A stretch of DNA of 64,000 nucleotides from Pseudomonas fluorescens (GCF_902497625.1 NZ_CABVGX010000003.1:176676-240675), one strand, 5' to 3'; shown: positions 20,443 through 29,448, numbered from the stretch's first letter. Translations and numbers: made by a program. Notes: generated by a model not told the origin, from the sequence alone.

Positions 20443-20910
20443 CTACTTGTGATAGGGGTGACCGGACAGAACTGTCCAGGCACGATACAGCTGTTCGCCG
20501 ATGAGAATCCGCACCAGCGGGTGCGGCAGCGTCAAGGGCGAGAGCGACCAGCGCTGATCAGCGCGGGCACAGACTTCCGGCGCCAGTCCTTCCGGGCCGC
20601 CGACCATGAAATTGACCGTGCGCGAGTCCAGCCGCCAGCGATCGAGTTCGACCGCCAGTTGCTCGGTGCTCCAGGGCTTGCCGTGGACTTCGAGAGTCAC
20701 AACCCGCTCGTTCGACCCGACCTTGGCCAGCATGGCCTCGCCTTCCTGGCGGATGAAGCGCGCCACGTCAGCGTTCTTGCCACGGGTGTTGAGCGGTATT
20801 TCCACCAGTTCCAGCGCCAGCTCGGACGGAAGACGCTTGGCATATTCATGCCAGCCTTCTTCCACCCATTTGGGCATGCGTGAACCGACGGCGATCAGTC
20901 GCAGTCGCAC
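20443..20910 (-). CDS. rlmH: 23S rRNA (pseudouridine1915-N3)-methyltransferase RlmH
   Basis: Protein of 155 aa, exactly the size of E. coli RlmH. It methylates pseudouridine 1915 in helix 69 of 23S rRNA on the assembled 70S ribosome. It is a SPOUT-fold enzyme with a C-terminal knot: [15 protein letters not shown] binds S-adenosylmethionine, and the tail [18 protein letters not shown] and HPYHK is diagnostic. It lies 9 bases from rsfS (upstream) and 9 bases from mrdA (downstream), so ribosome and cell-wall genes share one transcript here. Confidence 0.97.
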   Translation of the reverse strand: MRLRLIAVGSRMPKWVEEGWHEYAKRLPSELALELVEIPLNTRGKNADVARFIRQEGEAMLAKVGSNERVVTLEVHGKPWSTEQLAVELDRWRLDSRTVNFMVGGPEGLAPEVCARADQRWSLSPLTLPHPLVRILIGEQLYRAWTVLSGHPYHK

Positions 20911-20919
20911 AGCGGGCCC

Positions 20920-21414
20920 TTATTGCTGGTCTTTGTTGAGCTTGGTGAAATGCTCATGGGTGTTTTCCGGGCTGTGGTGAGCAGCGCTGGCCGAACGGCT
21001 TTGCTCGGCACCGGCCCACAGGCGCTCCAGGTCGTAGAACTGGCGTGCCGAGGCAGTCATCATGTGCACGATGACGTCGTCCATGTCCAACAGAACCCAG
21101 TCGCTGTCGCCCTTGCCTTCTTCGCCCAGTGGCTTGACGCCCAGGGCTTTGACGGCTTCGCGGACCTTGTCCAGCATCGCGCCGATCTGGCGGTTCGATG
21201 TACCGGTGGCGATGATCATGAAGTCAGTGATGCTCTGCTTTTCACGGACGTCGATGACCTGGATGTCCTGGCCTTTTACGTCTTCCAGGGCTGCAACGGC
21301 AACCTTGACCAGCTCTTCACCGCGCAGCTCCGGCCCGGTCGGAGCCTCTACTGGCAGCGGTGCGCTCTTGAATGTGCCTTTGCGCTTTACTTTAGCTACG
21401 TCTTTGTCAGTCAT
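20920..21414 (-). CDS. rsfS: Ribosome silencing factor RsfS
   Basis: Protein of 164 aa. RsfS binds ribosomal protein uL14 and blocks subunit joining under starvation. The DUF143/Iojap core is at about residues 35-135: IQVIDVREKQSITDFMIIAT, TSNRQIGAMLDKV and SDWVLLDMDDVIVHMM. An N-terminal basic extension (KVKRKGTFK) and a C-terminal His/Asn-rich tail of ~25 residues extend beyond the core, as in other pseudomonads. It lies between nadD and rlmH, the conserved order. Confidence 0.95.
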   Translation of the reverse strand: MTDKDVAKVKRKGTFKSAPLPVEAPTGPELRGEELVKVAVAALEDVKGQDIQVIDVREKQSITDFMIIATGTSNRQIGAMLDKVREAVKALGVKPLGEEGKGDSDWVLLDMDDVIVHMMTASARQFYDLERLWAGAEQSRSASAAHHSPENTHEHFTKLNKDQQ

Positions 21415-21486
21415 ATAAAACTCGTTTTGCTCGTGTGTTCGGGTGGTTCAATACACGTTGTGGCACGTGCCTTGAAGCACTCCCAT

Positions 21487-22209
21487 TCAGTTCGACGCAC
21501 GGTAAAGCCCGTGCGCATCGATATAGGCCAGGACCGCGTCGGGCACCAGGAAACGTACCGACTTACCGCTGGCCAGCAGTTGACGGATCTGGGTGGCGGA
21601 TACCGCGAGCGGTGTCTGCCAGACGAATGCAATCTGTCCGCTCGGCCCTTTCAGGGCCAGCGGGTCGCTCACCGAGCGCGCTGCCAGCAGGTTGCGCAGG
21701 GCATCCGGCGGTTCGCTGTCGGCATCCGGGCGTTGCAGCACCAGGATGTGGCAATGCTGGAGCAACTCTTCCCAGCGGTGCCAAGTGGGCAGGCCGCAAA
21801 ATGCGTCCCAGCCCAGAAGCAGAAAAACCTGGTCTTGCGAGGCCATTTCGGCACGCATCAATTCCAGGGTATCGATGGTGTAGGACGGCTTGTCCCGCTG
21901 CAACTCGCGTGCGTCTACCCGCAACGGCGCCACACCGGCCACCGCGCACTCGACCATCGCCAGTCGGTCCTTCGCCGACACTTGCGGCGTGCCGCGATGA
22001 GGCGGCCGCGCACTCGGTGTCAGGCGTAATTCATCCAGCGCCAGCGATTCGGCAACTTCCAGCGCGCCACGCAAATGGCCGATATGCACCGGATCGAACG
22101 TCCCGCCCAGCATGCCGATGCGTCGTGGCGCAGGGGCGCAGGGAGGGCTCGACGCTGACGGATTGAGGTCGCTCAAGTCAAACCGACGCCTGGCCGCGCA
22201 ACTGGCCAT
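21487..22209 (-). CDS. nadD: Nicotinate-nucleotide adenylyltransferase
   Basis: Protein of about 240 aa. NadD makes deamido-NAD from nicotinate mononucleotide and ATP. The nucleotidyltransferase motif [20 protein letters not shown] and the C-terminal [20 protein letters not shown] are typical. The start is uncertain: ATG 22209 would overlap proA by about 30 bases, a TTG at 22176 starts just beyond the proA stop (22178), and a TTG at 22221 is open too. All give a 20-35 residue leader of low complexity before RRIGMLGG. The function does not depend on the choice. Confidence 0.94.
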   Translation of the reverse strand: MASCAARRRFDLSDLNPSASSPPCAPAPRRIGMLGGTFDPVHIGHLRGALEVAESLALDELRLTPSARPPHRGTPQVSAKDRLAMVECAVAGVAPLRVDARELQRDKPSYTIDTLELMRAEMASQDQVFLLLGWDAFCGLPTWHRWEELLQHCHILVLQRPDADSEPPDALRNLLAARSVSDPLALKGPSGQIAFVWQTPLAVSATQIRQLLASGKSVRFLVPDAVLAYIDAHGLYRASN

Positions 22210-23449
22210 CTCCGACCACAATGTATTTCTCGCAGGTCAGACCTTCGAGACCCACCGGGCCGCGGGCGTGCAGCTTATCAGTAGAAATGCCAATCTCGGC
22301 ACCCAATCCATATTCGAAGCCATCGGCGAAGCAGGTTGGGGTGTTGATCATCACCGACGAGGAATCGACTTCAGCCACGAATCGCCGGGTCTCGCCGACG
22401 TTTTCACTAACGATCGAGTCGGTGTGATGCGAGCCATGCCTGTTGATGTGTTCAATGGCGTGATCCAGACCGTCAACCACGCGAATCGAAAGGATCGGCG
22501 CCAGATATTCGGTATTCCAGTCTTCTTCAGTCGCAGCGCTGGCATCGATGATTGCCAGCGTACGCTCGCAACCGCGCAGCTCAACACCTTTTTCGCAAAA
22601 CTGGGCGGCCATGGGCGGCAGAAAATCTTTCGCAACAGCTTGATCCACCAGCAACGTTTCCATCGCCCCGCAGATGCCATACCGGTAAGTCTTCGCGTTG
22701 AACGCGATGCGCTGTGCTTTTGGCAGTTCGGCGTTGGCACTGACGTAGACATGGCAAATGCCGTCCAGATGCTTGATCACCGGCACACGTGCGTCACGGC
22801 TGACCCGCTCGATCAGCCCACGGCCTCCGCGGGGGACGATGACATCGACGTATTCAGGCATGGTGATGAGCGCGCCGACGGCGGCGCGGTCGGTGGTTTC
22901 GACAACCTGGACCACGGCCGCCGGCAAATCGGCTTCAGCCAGGCCGCGCTGAATGCAGGCGGCGATAGCGCGATTGGAGTGAATGGCTTCAGAGCCGCCA
23001 CGCAAGATGGTTGCATTGCCGGACTTGAGGCACAGGCTGGCAGCATCGATGGTCACATTCGGTCGGGATTCGTAGATAATCCCGATCACGCCCAGCGGCA
23101 CGCGCATCTTGCCCACCTGAATGCCCGACGGTCGAAAGCTCATGTCGCGGATTGCACCGACCGGGTCCGGCAAGGCTGCCACCTGGCGCAAGCCGACGAT
23201 CATGCCGTCGATCCGCTCCGGCGTCAGCGCAAGACGTTCAAGCAACGCAGGTTCCAGACCACTGGCGCGACCGGCCGCCATATCCAGCTCGTTGGCCACG
23301 ACAAGTTCAGCGCGTGCGGCGTCCAGCGCATTGGCGGCGGCCTGCAAGGCGCGGTTTTTCTGCGCGGTGCTGGCACGGCCAATGACGCGAGAGGCTTCGC
23401 GGGCAGCGCGACCCAGGCGGGTCATGTAGTCAAGAACGGACTCAGTCAT
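22178..23449 (-). CDS. proA: Glutamate-5-semialdehyde dehydrogenase (gamma-glutamyl phosphate reductase)
   Basis: Protein of 423 aa. ProA reduces gamma-glutamyl phosphate with NADPH in proline synthesis. It belongs to the aldehyde dehydrogenase superfamily; the catalytic Cys is in [15 protein letters not shown]. Other conserved blocks are [20 protein letters not shown] and [22 protein letters not shown]. It is the first gene of the long minus-strand run proA-nadD-rsfS-rlmH-mrdA-rodA-mltB-rlpA and is divergent from mpg, with about 175 bases between the two starts. Confidence 0.97.
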   Translation of the reverse strand: MTESVLDYMTRLGRAAREASRVIGRASTAQKNRALQAAANALDAARAELVVANELDMAAGRASGLEPALLERLALTPERIDGMIVGLRQVAALPDPVGAIRDMSFRPSGIQVGKMRVPLGVIGIIYESRPNVTIDAASLCLKSGNATILRGGSEAIHSNRAIAACIQRGLAEADLPAAVVQVVETTDRAAVGALITMPEYVDVIVPRGGRGLIERVSRDARVPVIKHLDGICHVYVSANAELPKAQRIAFNAKTYRYGICGAMETLLVDQAVAKDFLPPMAAQFCEKGVELRGCERTLAIIDASAATEEDWNTEYLAPILSIRVVDGLDHAIEHINRHGSHHTDSIVSENVGETRRFVAEVDSSSVMINTPTCFADGFEYGLGAEIGISTDKLHARGPVGLEGLTCEKYIVVGDGQLRGQASV

Positions 23450-23624
23450 GGTCTGGCGTGGTCTTGCAAAGAGGAAAGCGGCAGATTATAGCTGCCGCGC
23501 CCCGGGACTAACAGCAGTGACGGGCGGATGGTCGAAATGGATCGCGATTTGCCGACGTTCAGCCGGAATTAAGCTTGGCGTTGGTATCATCAAGACTCAA
23601 TCAGCCTTGATAAACGTGTACATC

Positions 23625-24332
23625 ATGTCCAACCTGACTGTTCCCACCGTTATCACGCGCCTTCCCATGGGCCTCCCCGACGCTTTTTTCGACCGCGACG
23701 CGCAACTGCTGGCGCGTGATCTACTGGGCAAAGTCATTCGGCACCGGGTCGGCGAGCTGTGGCTCAGCGCGCGAATCATTGAGACCGAGGCGTATTACTT
23801 CGAAGAAAAAGGCAGCCACGCTTCGCTCGGCTATACAGAAAAGCGTAAGGCTTTGTTTCTGGATGGTGGCCACATCTATATGTATTACGCCCGCGGTGGC
23901 GATTCGCTGAACTTCAGCGCCAAGGGCCCGGGCAACGCAGTACTGATCAAATCCGCCTATCCATGGGTCGATGAGTTGAGCGGGCCTGCGAGTCTGGCCC
24001 AGATGCTGCTGAATAACCCTGATGCCCAGGGCCGCCCTCGCCCGTCGCAAAAACTCTGCGCCGGGCAGACGTTGCTGTGCAAGGCGTTGGGTTTGAAGGT
24101 GCCAATGTGGGATGCGAAACGTTTCGACCACGAATGGATGCTGGTGGAGGATGTCGGCACGCAACCGACTCAAATCATCCAAACCACCCGACTGGGCATT
24201 CCGACGGGCCGCGACGAGCACTTGATGTACCGCTTCGTCGACGCGGCGTATGCGCCGTATTGCACGAGGAACCCGCTGCGCCGGGGACAGGTCGAAGGGC
24301 GGGACTATTTTTTGCTTCCTGACAGTGGCTGA
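23625..24332 (+). CDS. DNA-3-methyladenine glycosylase (AAG/MPG family)
   Basis: Protein of 235 aa. It excises alkylated purines in base-excision repair. The fold of human AAG-type glycosylases is recognisable from DLLGKVIRHRVG near the start, IIETEAYYFEEKGSHASLGYT with the catalytic-site Glu, and MYYARGGDSLNFSAKGPGNAVLIKSA. The frame is open to 23448, but ATG 23625 gives the natural N-terminus and leaves room for a promoter facing proA. The TATCAT at about 23585 may be a -10 element. A REP-like tandem array follows the stop. Confidence 0.92.
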   Translation: MSNLTVPTVITRLPMGLPDAFFDRDAQLLARDLLGKVIRHRVGELWLSARIIETEAYYFEEKGSHASLGYTEKRKALFLDGGHIYMYYARGGDSLNFSAKGPGNAVLIKSAYPWVDELSGPASLAQMLLNNPDAQGRPRPSQKLCAGQTLLCKALGLKVPMWDAKRFDHEWMLVEDVGTQPTQIIQTTRLGIPTGRDEHLMYRFVDAAYAPYCTRNPLRRGQVEGRDYFLLPDSG

Positions 24333-24348
24333 CTCTGCAGGAGATTCC

Positions 24349-24600
24349 GTGGTGCGGGGGCTTGCTGTGGTAAAGGGCTCGCTGCGGTGAAGGGGCTCGC
24401 TTTGGTGAAGGGCTTGCTGTGGTAAAGGGGCTCGCTTTGGTGAAGGGCTTGCTGTGGTAAAGGGGCTCGCTGTGGTGAAGGGCTTGCTGTGGCGAGGGGG
24501 CTTGCCCCCGTTTGAGTGCGTAGCACTCACAAGCATTTATGGCATATCAGCAACTTTGGGGCCGCTGCGCAGCCCGACGGGGGCAAGCCCCCTCGCCACG
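24349..24600. repeat. REP palindrome family C, copy 1, with one arm expanded as 17-18 bp tandem repeats
   Basis: Eight degenerate units of 17-18 bases, each of the form GTGGTGAAGGGCTTGCT or GTGGTAAAGGGGCTCGCT, run from 24349 to about 24490 and lead into a standard REP arm (GTGGCGAGGGGGCTTGCCCC). The matching right arm (GGGGGCAAGCCCCCTCGCCAC) ends at 24600. The centre holds a small hairpin, GAGTGCGTAGCACTC. Apart from these repeats I see no gene in 24333-24680. The tandem units look like repeated copying of the left arm. Confidence 0.9.
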
Positions 24601-24680
24601 GGTGCCCCTAAAGGGATGGTGGACGTTTTATCGATCGCGTTCTTCCCCAGGAATTTTGAACATTCAATGGAGTTGTTTTT

Positions 24681-25997
24681 ATGGGCCCATGGCTCGATAG
24701 CGTGACCGGATGGCTGGCGGCAAATCCGCAATGGCTGGCTGCGGCAGTATTTATTGTGGCCTTCGTGGAATGTCTGGCGATTGCCGGGCTGATCGTTCCC
24801 GGCACGGTGTTGCTGTTTGCCGTGGCAGTGCTGGCCGGCAGTGGCGCGCTGTCGCTGAGCGAGACGCTGTTGCTGGGATTTGTGGCCGGCGTACTCGGCG
24901 ACTTTGTTTCCTACTTCATTGGTCGCCATTTCCACCAGAACATCCGGCGTTTGCCCGGTCTGCGGCATCATCCGGAGTGGATCGGCAGCGCCGAAACCTA
25001 CTTCCAGCGCTACGGCATCGCCAGCTTGCTGGTAGGGCGCTTCATCGGCCCGCTGCGCCCGATGCTACCAATGGTAGCCGGGATGTTCGACATGCCTTTC
25101 CCGCGCTTTGCCGCGGTCAGTCTATTGGCCGCCGCTGGTTGGAGCGTGGCGTATCTGTTACCCGGCTGGGCCACCGGTGCGGCGATTCGCCTGCCACTTC
25201 CGGAAGGTTTCTGGATGGAAGCCGGGATTGTCGCCGGCAGTATCGCGGTAATGGTCGGTTTGAGTGTAACCAGCAGTTTACGCCAACACCGCAAGGCAAC
25301 GATTTTGATCTCCAGCATGGGGGTGTTGATTCTCGCGGGGCTGTTCATCGGCTATCCGCACCTGACCGCGCTCGACCAAGGCGTGATGACACTGGTGCAG
25401 GAACATCGCAGCACCACCCTGGATGAAATCGCTGTCACCTTTACGTTGATCGGCGAGTTCCGCAACATGCTCGTGTTCAGCATATTGCTGACGTCTTTGC
25501 TATTGCTGACGCGGCAATGGCGACACGCAGTTTTCGCCGGCAGCACGCTGCTGTTGACCGCTCTGGCCAACACGTTCACCAAACAGTTTTTCGCCCGGGT
25601 GCGCCCGGAAGTTCTCAGCGATCCACTGACGACCTTCAGCATGCCCAGCGGTCACGCCTCCGGCGCCTTTGCACTGTTTTTGACGCTGGCCGTGCTGGCC
25701 GGTCGCGGACAGCCGCCGAGAATGCGCCTGACGTGGTTATTCATTGCATGTATTCCAGCGTTGATGATTGCGCTTTCCCGCGTCTATCTGGGCGCGCACT
25801 GGCCGACTGACGTCATTGCCGGGGCCATGCTCGCGTCGTGCGTGTGTGCAGCAAGCCTGTGGCTGAATCAGCGCAAGATGCAGCTCAATGCCATGCCCTT
25901 CAGGGTCTGGTGGCTGATTCTGCCGGCACTGCTGGCGCTGTTCAGCTTCTTTGCACTGCGGCACTTGCCCAATGCGATGCTGCGTTATTCCTACTGA
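24681..25997 (+). CDS. DedA-PAP2 fusion membrane protein
   Basis: Protein of 438 aa made of two membrane modules. Residues ~1-185 are a DedA (SNARE-associated) domain: GLIVPGTVLLF, GDFVSYFIGR and LLVGRFIGPLRPMLPMVAGM are its hallmarks. Residues ~215-405 are a PAP2-type lipid phosphatase domain with all three motifs: KQFFARVRP, PSGHASGAF and SRVYLGAHWPTD. DedA proteins act as lipid-carrier flippases, and PAP2 enzymes dephosphorylate lipid pyrophosphates, so a joint role in undecaprenyl phosphate or phospholipid recycling is a reasonable inference. The last 37 bases of the gene are copied in the tandem array that follows. Confidence 0.9.
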   Translation: MGPWLDSVTGWLAANPQWLAAAVFIVAFVECLAIAGLIVPGTVLLFAVAVLAGSGALSLSETLLLGFVAGVLGDFVSYFIGRHFHQNIRRLPGLRHHPEWIGSAETYFQRYGIASLLVGRFIGPLRPMLPMVAGMFDMPFPRFAAVSLLAAAGWSVAYLLPGWATGAAIRLPLPEGFWMEAGIVAGSIAVMVGLSVTSSLRQHRKATILISSMGVLILAGLFIGYPHLTALDQGVMTLVQEHRSTTLDEIAVTFTLIGEFRNMLVFSILLTSLLLLTRQWRHAVFAGSTLLLTALANTFTKQFFARVRPEVLSDPLTTFSMPSGHASGAFALFLTLAVLAGRGQPPRMRLTWLFIACIPALMIALSRVYLGAHWPTDVIAGAMLASCVCAASLWLNQRKMQLNAMPFRVWWLILPALLALFSFFALRHLPNAMLRYSY

Positions 25998-27116
25998 CAC
26001 AGACCTGTAACCGCCTCGCTACAACCCTGTAGCAGCTGCCGAGCCTGCGAGGCTGCGTTCGAGGACGCAGTCCTCGCCAGGTCATTTTTGGCAGTCAAAG
26101 CCGGACGCAGCCTCGCGGTGCTCGGCAGCTGCTACAGGCATAGAGGCTGCATTCGAGGCACTTGCCCAATGCGATGCTGCGTGATTCCTACTGACACAGA
26201 CTGTAACCGCCTCCCTCAACCCTGTAGCAGCTGCCGAGCCTGCGAGGCTGCGTTTGAGGACGCAGTCCTCACCGAGTCATTTTTGGCAGTCAAAGCCGGA
26301 CGCAGCCTCGCGGTGCTCGGCAGCTGCTACAGGCATAGAGGCTGCGTTTGAGGCACTTGCCCAATGCGATGCTGCGTTATTCCTGCTGACACAGACTGTA
26401 ACCGCCTCCCTCAACCCTGTAGCAGCTGCCGAGCCTGCGAGGCTGCGTTTGAGGACGCAGTCCTCACCAAGTCATTTTTGGCAGCTAGAACCGGACGCAG
26501 CCTCGCGGTGCTCGGCAGCTGCTACAGGCATAGAGGCTGCGTTCGAGGCACTTGCCCGATGCGATGCTGCGTGATTCCTACTGACACAGACCTGTACTCG
26601 CCTCGCTGCAACCCTGTAGCAGCTGCCGAGCCTGCGAGGCTGCGTTTGAGGACGCAGTCCTCACCAAGGCATTTTTGGCAGTCAAAGCCGGACGCAGCCT
26701 CGCGGTGCTCGGCAGCTGCTACAGGCATAGAGGCTGCATTCGAGGCACTTGCCCGATGCGATGCTGCGTTATTCCTACTGACACAGACTGTAACCGCCTC
26801 GCTGCAACCCTGTAGCAGCTGCCGAGCCTGCGAGACTGCGTTTGAGGACGCAGTCCTCACCAAGTCATTTTTGGCAGCTAGAACCGGACGCAGCCTCGCG
26901 GTGCTCGGCAGCTGCTACAGGCATAGAGGCTGCGTTTGAGGCACTTGCCCAATGCGATGCTGCGTGATTCCTACTGACACAGACTTGTACTCGCCTCGCT
27001 GCAACCCTGTAGCAGCTGCCGAGCCTGCGAGGCTGCGTTTGAGGACGCAGTCCTCACAAGTCATTATTGGCAGTCAAAGCCGGACGCAGCCTCGCAGGCT
27101 CGGCAGCTGCTACAGA
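25960..27116. repeat. Array of ~196-bp tandem repeats (5 full units and 1 partial) carrying REP-like palindromes
   Basis: The landmark ACTGACACAGAC starts at 25993, 26190, 26385 (first base changed), 26580, 26777 and 26973, giving unit lengths of 197, 195, 195, 197 and 196. Each unit holds a palindrome with ~31-base arms (CTGTAGCAGCTGCCGAGC... and its complement), an inner perfect hairpin TGAGGACGCAGTCCTCA, and a 37-base copy of the end of the DedA-PAP2 gene (GGCACTTGCCCAATGCGATG...). The last, partial unit ends after the palindrome at 27116, and its arms match exactly, while the others carry GGTG in place of AGG in the right arm. There is no gene in 25998-27131. Confidence 0.95.
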
Positions 27117-27131
27117 AAATACAGGCGGCTG

Positions 27132-27728
27132 TCAGGCGAACAACTCGCCCTGCAATTCGTCCAGCAACGCCTGGATCGCATCCAGCCGTTGCTGCGGATC
27201 GTCGAGTTGCAGCAGATCAATCTTGTCCATTTCAGCAAACGGCAACAAGTACGCCAACTGATTAGCCAATGACTGTTGCCCCGTCGCCTCGGTGCCCATG
27301 TTGAGCGCTTCGACCATCGGGTGTTCGGCCAACGCCTTGAGCAGTGCGACCAAGTCCGCATCCTCATCCTGCAGCGGCTGCTCGGGCTCATCCTCCAGCC
27401 ACTCGACCTCGGCAACCGTCAACTGGTCACGTTGCACCTCGGTGCGCAACACATGAAAACGCCGCCCACCTTGCACGCGGATGCCCAGCAGACCGTTTTC
27501 CTGCTGCTTGAAATCGGTGATCACGGCTTCGCAGCCCACCAGCGCATAACCGGCCGGCGCGATGCCCACCTCTTCGCCCTCAAGGATGCACACCACACCA
27601 AAACCGCTGCCCTGTTTCATGCAGCGACCAATCATGTCGAGGTAGCGCGCCTCGAAAATCTGCAGATCGAGGATGCACCCCGGAAACAGCACCGTATTCA
27701 GCGGGAAAAGCGGCATGCTCATAGACAT
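27132..27728 (-). CDS. LON N-terminal (substrate-binding) domain protein
   Basis: Protein of 198 aa that consists of the Lon protease N-terminal domain alone, without ATPase or protease parts. The signature MPLFPLNTVLFPGCILDLQI and IFEARYLDMI at the start, and GLLGIRVQGGRRFHVL in the middle, match the LON_substr_bdg family. The C-terminal ~70 residues are acidic and helical (DEDADLVALLKALAEHPMVE). Such stand-alone proteins are widespread in Pseudomonas; a role in substrate delivery or protein quality control is only inferred. The start could be ATG 27728, 27722 or 27716. It lies 4 bases beyond the lrgB start and may be part of that operon. Confidence 0.9.
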   Translation of the reverse strand: MSMSMPLFPLNTVLFPGCILDLQIFEARYLDMIGRCMKQGSGFGVVCILEGEEVGIAPAGYALVGCEAVITDFKQQENGLLGIRVQGGRRFHVLRTEVQRDQLTVAEVEWLEDEPEQPLQDEDADLVALLKALAEHPMVEALNMGTEATGQQSLANQLAYLLPFAEMDKIDLLQLDDPQQRLDAIQALLDELQGELFA

Positions 27729-27732
27729 TTCC

Positions 27733-28449
27733 TTACACCACCATCGACACCGCCAACGGCAGGAACACTGCCGTGGCCACGCCCATCAGACTCATCGCCA
27801 GCGCCGCAAAGGCGCCGCATTCTTCGTTTTCCTGCATGGCCACCGCCGTGCCGACCGCGTGGGCAGTCATGCCCAGCGCCATACCGCGCGCTTCAGGGCT
27901 GAGCACCCCAAGCCGAGTCAGCAGGCTCGGACCAAAAATGGCCCCGATTACCCCGGTGATCAGCACGAACACCGCCGCCAGCGCCGCGACACCACCAATC
28001 TGCTCGGCCACCAGCATGGCAATCGGCGAGGTCACCGACTTGGGCGCCATGGTCATCAGAATCATGTGTTCGGCGCCAAACGACCAACCCAGCAAAACAC
28101 CCATGCCCGTGGCGACTACCCCGCCTATCACCAGCGTAGTAAATATCGGCCAGAACAACTGCCGGATCCGCCGCAGGTTCAGGTAGAGCGGCACGGCCAA
28201 TGCCACCGTAGCGGGACCGAGCAAAATGCTGAGGATCTCTGTGCTCTTGCGGTATTCGGCATAACTCAGCCCGCAGCCCACCAACACTGCGATCACCAAC
28301 AACATGGAGACCAGCACCGGTTGCAAAAAGATCCAGCGGGTTTTCTCGAAGGCTGCCAGCACCAACTGATACGCGCCGAGGGTGATGCCGATACCGAACA
28401 AGGGATGATGAATCACCGAGGTCCACGCGCCATGCCAGTCGAGGATCAT
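27733..28449 (-). CDS. lrgB: LrgB/CidB-family membrane protein
   Basis: Protein of 238 aa with about seven hydrophobic helices. Family hallmarks are ILLGPATVALAVPLY, the segment MAPKSVTSPIAM and the end of the protein RGMALGMTAHAVGTAVAM. LrgB works with LrgA as a holin/antiholin-like pair that influences murein hydrolase export and cell lysis; in some bacteria the pair transports small organic acids such as pyruvate or 3-hydroxypropionate. The start overlaps the lrgA stop by 4 bases. Confidence 0.9.
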   Translation of the reverse strand: MILDWHGAWTSVIHHPLFGIGITLGAYQLVLAAFEKTRWIFLQPVLVSMLLVIAVLVGCGLSYAEYRKSTEILSILLGPATVALAVPLYLNLRRIRQLFWPIFTTLVIGGVVATGMGVLLGWSFGAEHMILMTMAPKSVTSPIAMLVAEQIGGVAALAAVFVLITGVIGAIFGPSLLTRLGVLSPEARGMALGMTAHAVGTAVAMQENEECGAFAALAMSLMGVATAVFLPLAVSMVV

Positions 28450-28811
28450 GACGCGTCCTCGGAGTCAGGCGCGTGACGCTTGATCATGCGCTGCATGAGC
28501 ACGCCTGCGAAGGCCATCGACAGCAACAGCGACAACACCAGCGCACCGACAATCGCCCAGAAATCGGCAGCGATGTCCTTGGCGTAAACCATCACGCCCA
28601 CCGCCGGTGGCACCAGCAGCAATGGCAGGTAGCGCAGCAAACTGCTGGCGGCGAGGTTGAGCGGTTCGCCGACCTGGCCCCGGCAGATCAGGTACACGAG
28701 CAACAGCAGCAGACCAATGATCGGCCCCGGCAACACAGGCACAAACAAATGATTAAGGGCGGTGCCCAGCAATTGGAACAACACCAGCCAGGTCAGGCCA
28801 CGTAACAGCAT
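28446..28811 (-). CDS. lrgA: LrgA/CidA-family holin-like protein
   Basis: Protein of 121 aa with four predicted membrane helices. The family block VPVLPGPIIGLLLLLV is clear, followed by ASSLLRYLPLLLVPPAVGVM. It forms a gene pair with lrgB (4-base overlap). The start at 28811 is preceded by a GGAG Shine-Dalgarno and by a TATAAT at 28842-28847, so this is probably the first gene of lrgA-lrgB and perhaps of the LON-domain gene. Confidence 0.92.
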   Translation of the reverse strand: MLLRGLTWLVLFQLLGTALNHLFVPVLPGPIIGLLLLLVYLICRGQVGEPLNLAASSLLRYLPLLLVPPAVGVMVYAKDIAADFWAIVGALVLSLLLSMAFAGVLMQRMIKRHAPDSEDAS

Positions 28812-28841
28812 CCGTCGTCTCTCCTCAAATTCGCGCCGGGC

Positions 28842-28847
28842 ATTATA
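28842..28847 (-). promoter_or_regulatory. Predicted -10 box of lrgAB
   Basis: A perfect TATAAT on the minus strand 31 bases upstream of the lrgA ATG, with GGAG in between at a normal distance. No good -35 hexamer was found at 16-18 bases, so the promoter may need an activator; LrgAB systems are often controlled by a partner regulator, none of which is adjacent here. Confidence 0.5.
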
Positions 28848-28992
28848 AGCATGTCCGCGCTATGGTCCGGCATTCGCCAAAAGCATGGTCGGTTGACCGG
28901 AGCAAATAGCCATGGTGATCTAAAGTGGTAATCCGGGAGCTCGAATCCCGCCCCCAAAACTATAAAAATCGACGAACCCAAGGAGAGTCTCA

Positions 28993-29448
28993 ATGCCCTA
29001 CGTTCCTGTTGCAGAGCTCAAAGATTATGTCGGCAAGGAACTTGGATGTTCCGAATGGCTCACCATCGATCAGGCGCGCATTAATTTGTTCGCGGAAGCC
29101 ACAGGCGACTATCAGTTCATTCATGTCGATCCGGTAAAAGCCGCGCAAACGCCCTTTGGCAGCACAATTGCCCACGGTTTCCTGTCGCTGTCGCTGATCC
29201 CCAAACTGATGGAAGACATCCTCGTGCTGCCCGAAGGCCTGAAGATGGTGGTCAACTACGGGCTCGACAGCGTGCGTTTCATCCAGCCGGTCAAGGTCGA
29301 TTCGAAAGTGCGTCTCAAGGTCGAGCTGACCGACGTCAGCGAAAAAAAACCCGGCCAATGGCTGCTCAAAGCCACCGCAACGTTGGAGATTGAAGGCTCG
29401 GAAAAACCGGCTTACATCGCCGAGCCGCTGTCGCTCTGCTTCGTCTGA
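28993..29448 (+). CDS. MaoC-like (R)-hydratase fold protein
   Basis: Protein of 151 aa with a hot-dog fold. The hydratase signature is visible: the phrase INLFAEATGDYQFIHVDPVKA carries the catalytic Asp/His pair (D in TGD, H in FIHVD), followed by TIAHGFLSLSLI. This matches MaoC-type (R)-specific enoyl-CoA hydratases, including nodulation protein N-like members. The substrate cannot be read from sequence. AGGAG lies just upstream of ATG 28993. It is divergent from lrgA. Confidence 0.92.
   Translation: MPYVPVAELKDYVGKELGCSEWLTIDQARINLFAEATGDYQFIHVDPVKAAQTPFGSTIAHGFLSLSLIPKLMEDILVLPEGLKMVVNYGLDSVRFIQPVKVDSKVRLKVELTDVSEKKPGQWLLKATATLEIEGSEKPAYIAEPLSLCFV

Noticed and set aside
18469..20883. Open frame of 804 codons opposite mrdA and rlmH
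   Set aside because: It is the antisense of well-identified genes; its His/Arg/Gln-rich product is the usual mirror of a GC-rich coding strand.
25993..27116. CRISPR array
   Set aside because: The period is ~196 bases with no spacers and no cas genes; units are contiguous copies.
26088..27272. Cys/Ala-rich open frames up to 191 codons in the tandem array
   Set aside because: They are translations of the repeat unit, change frame as units vary between 195 and 197 bases, and have no Shine-Dalgarno or known domain.
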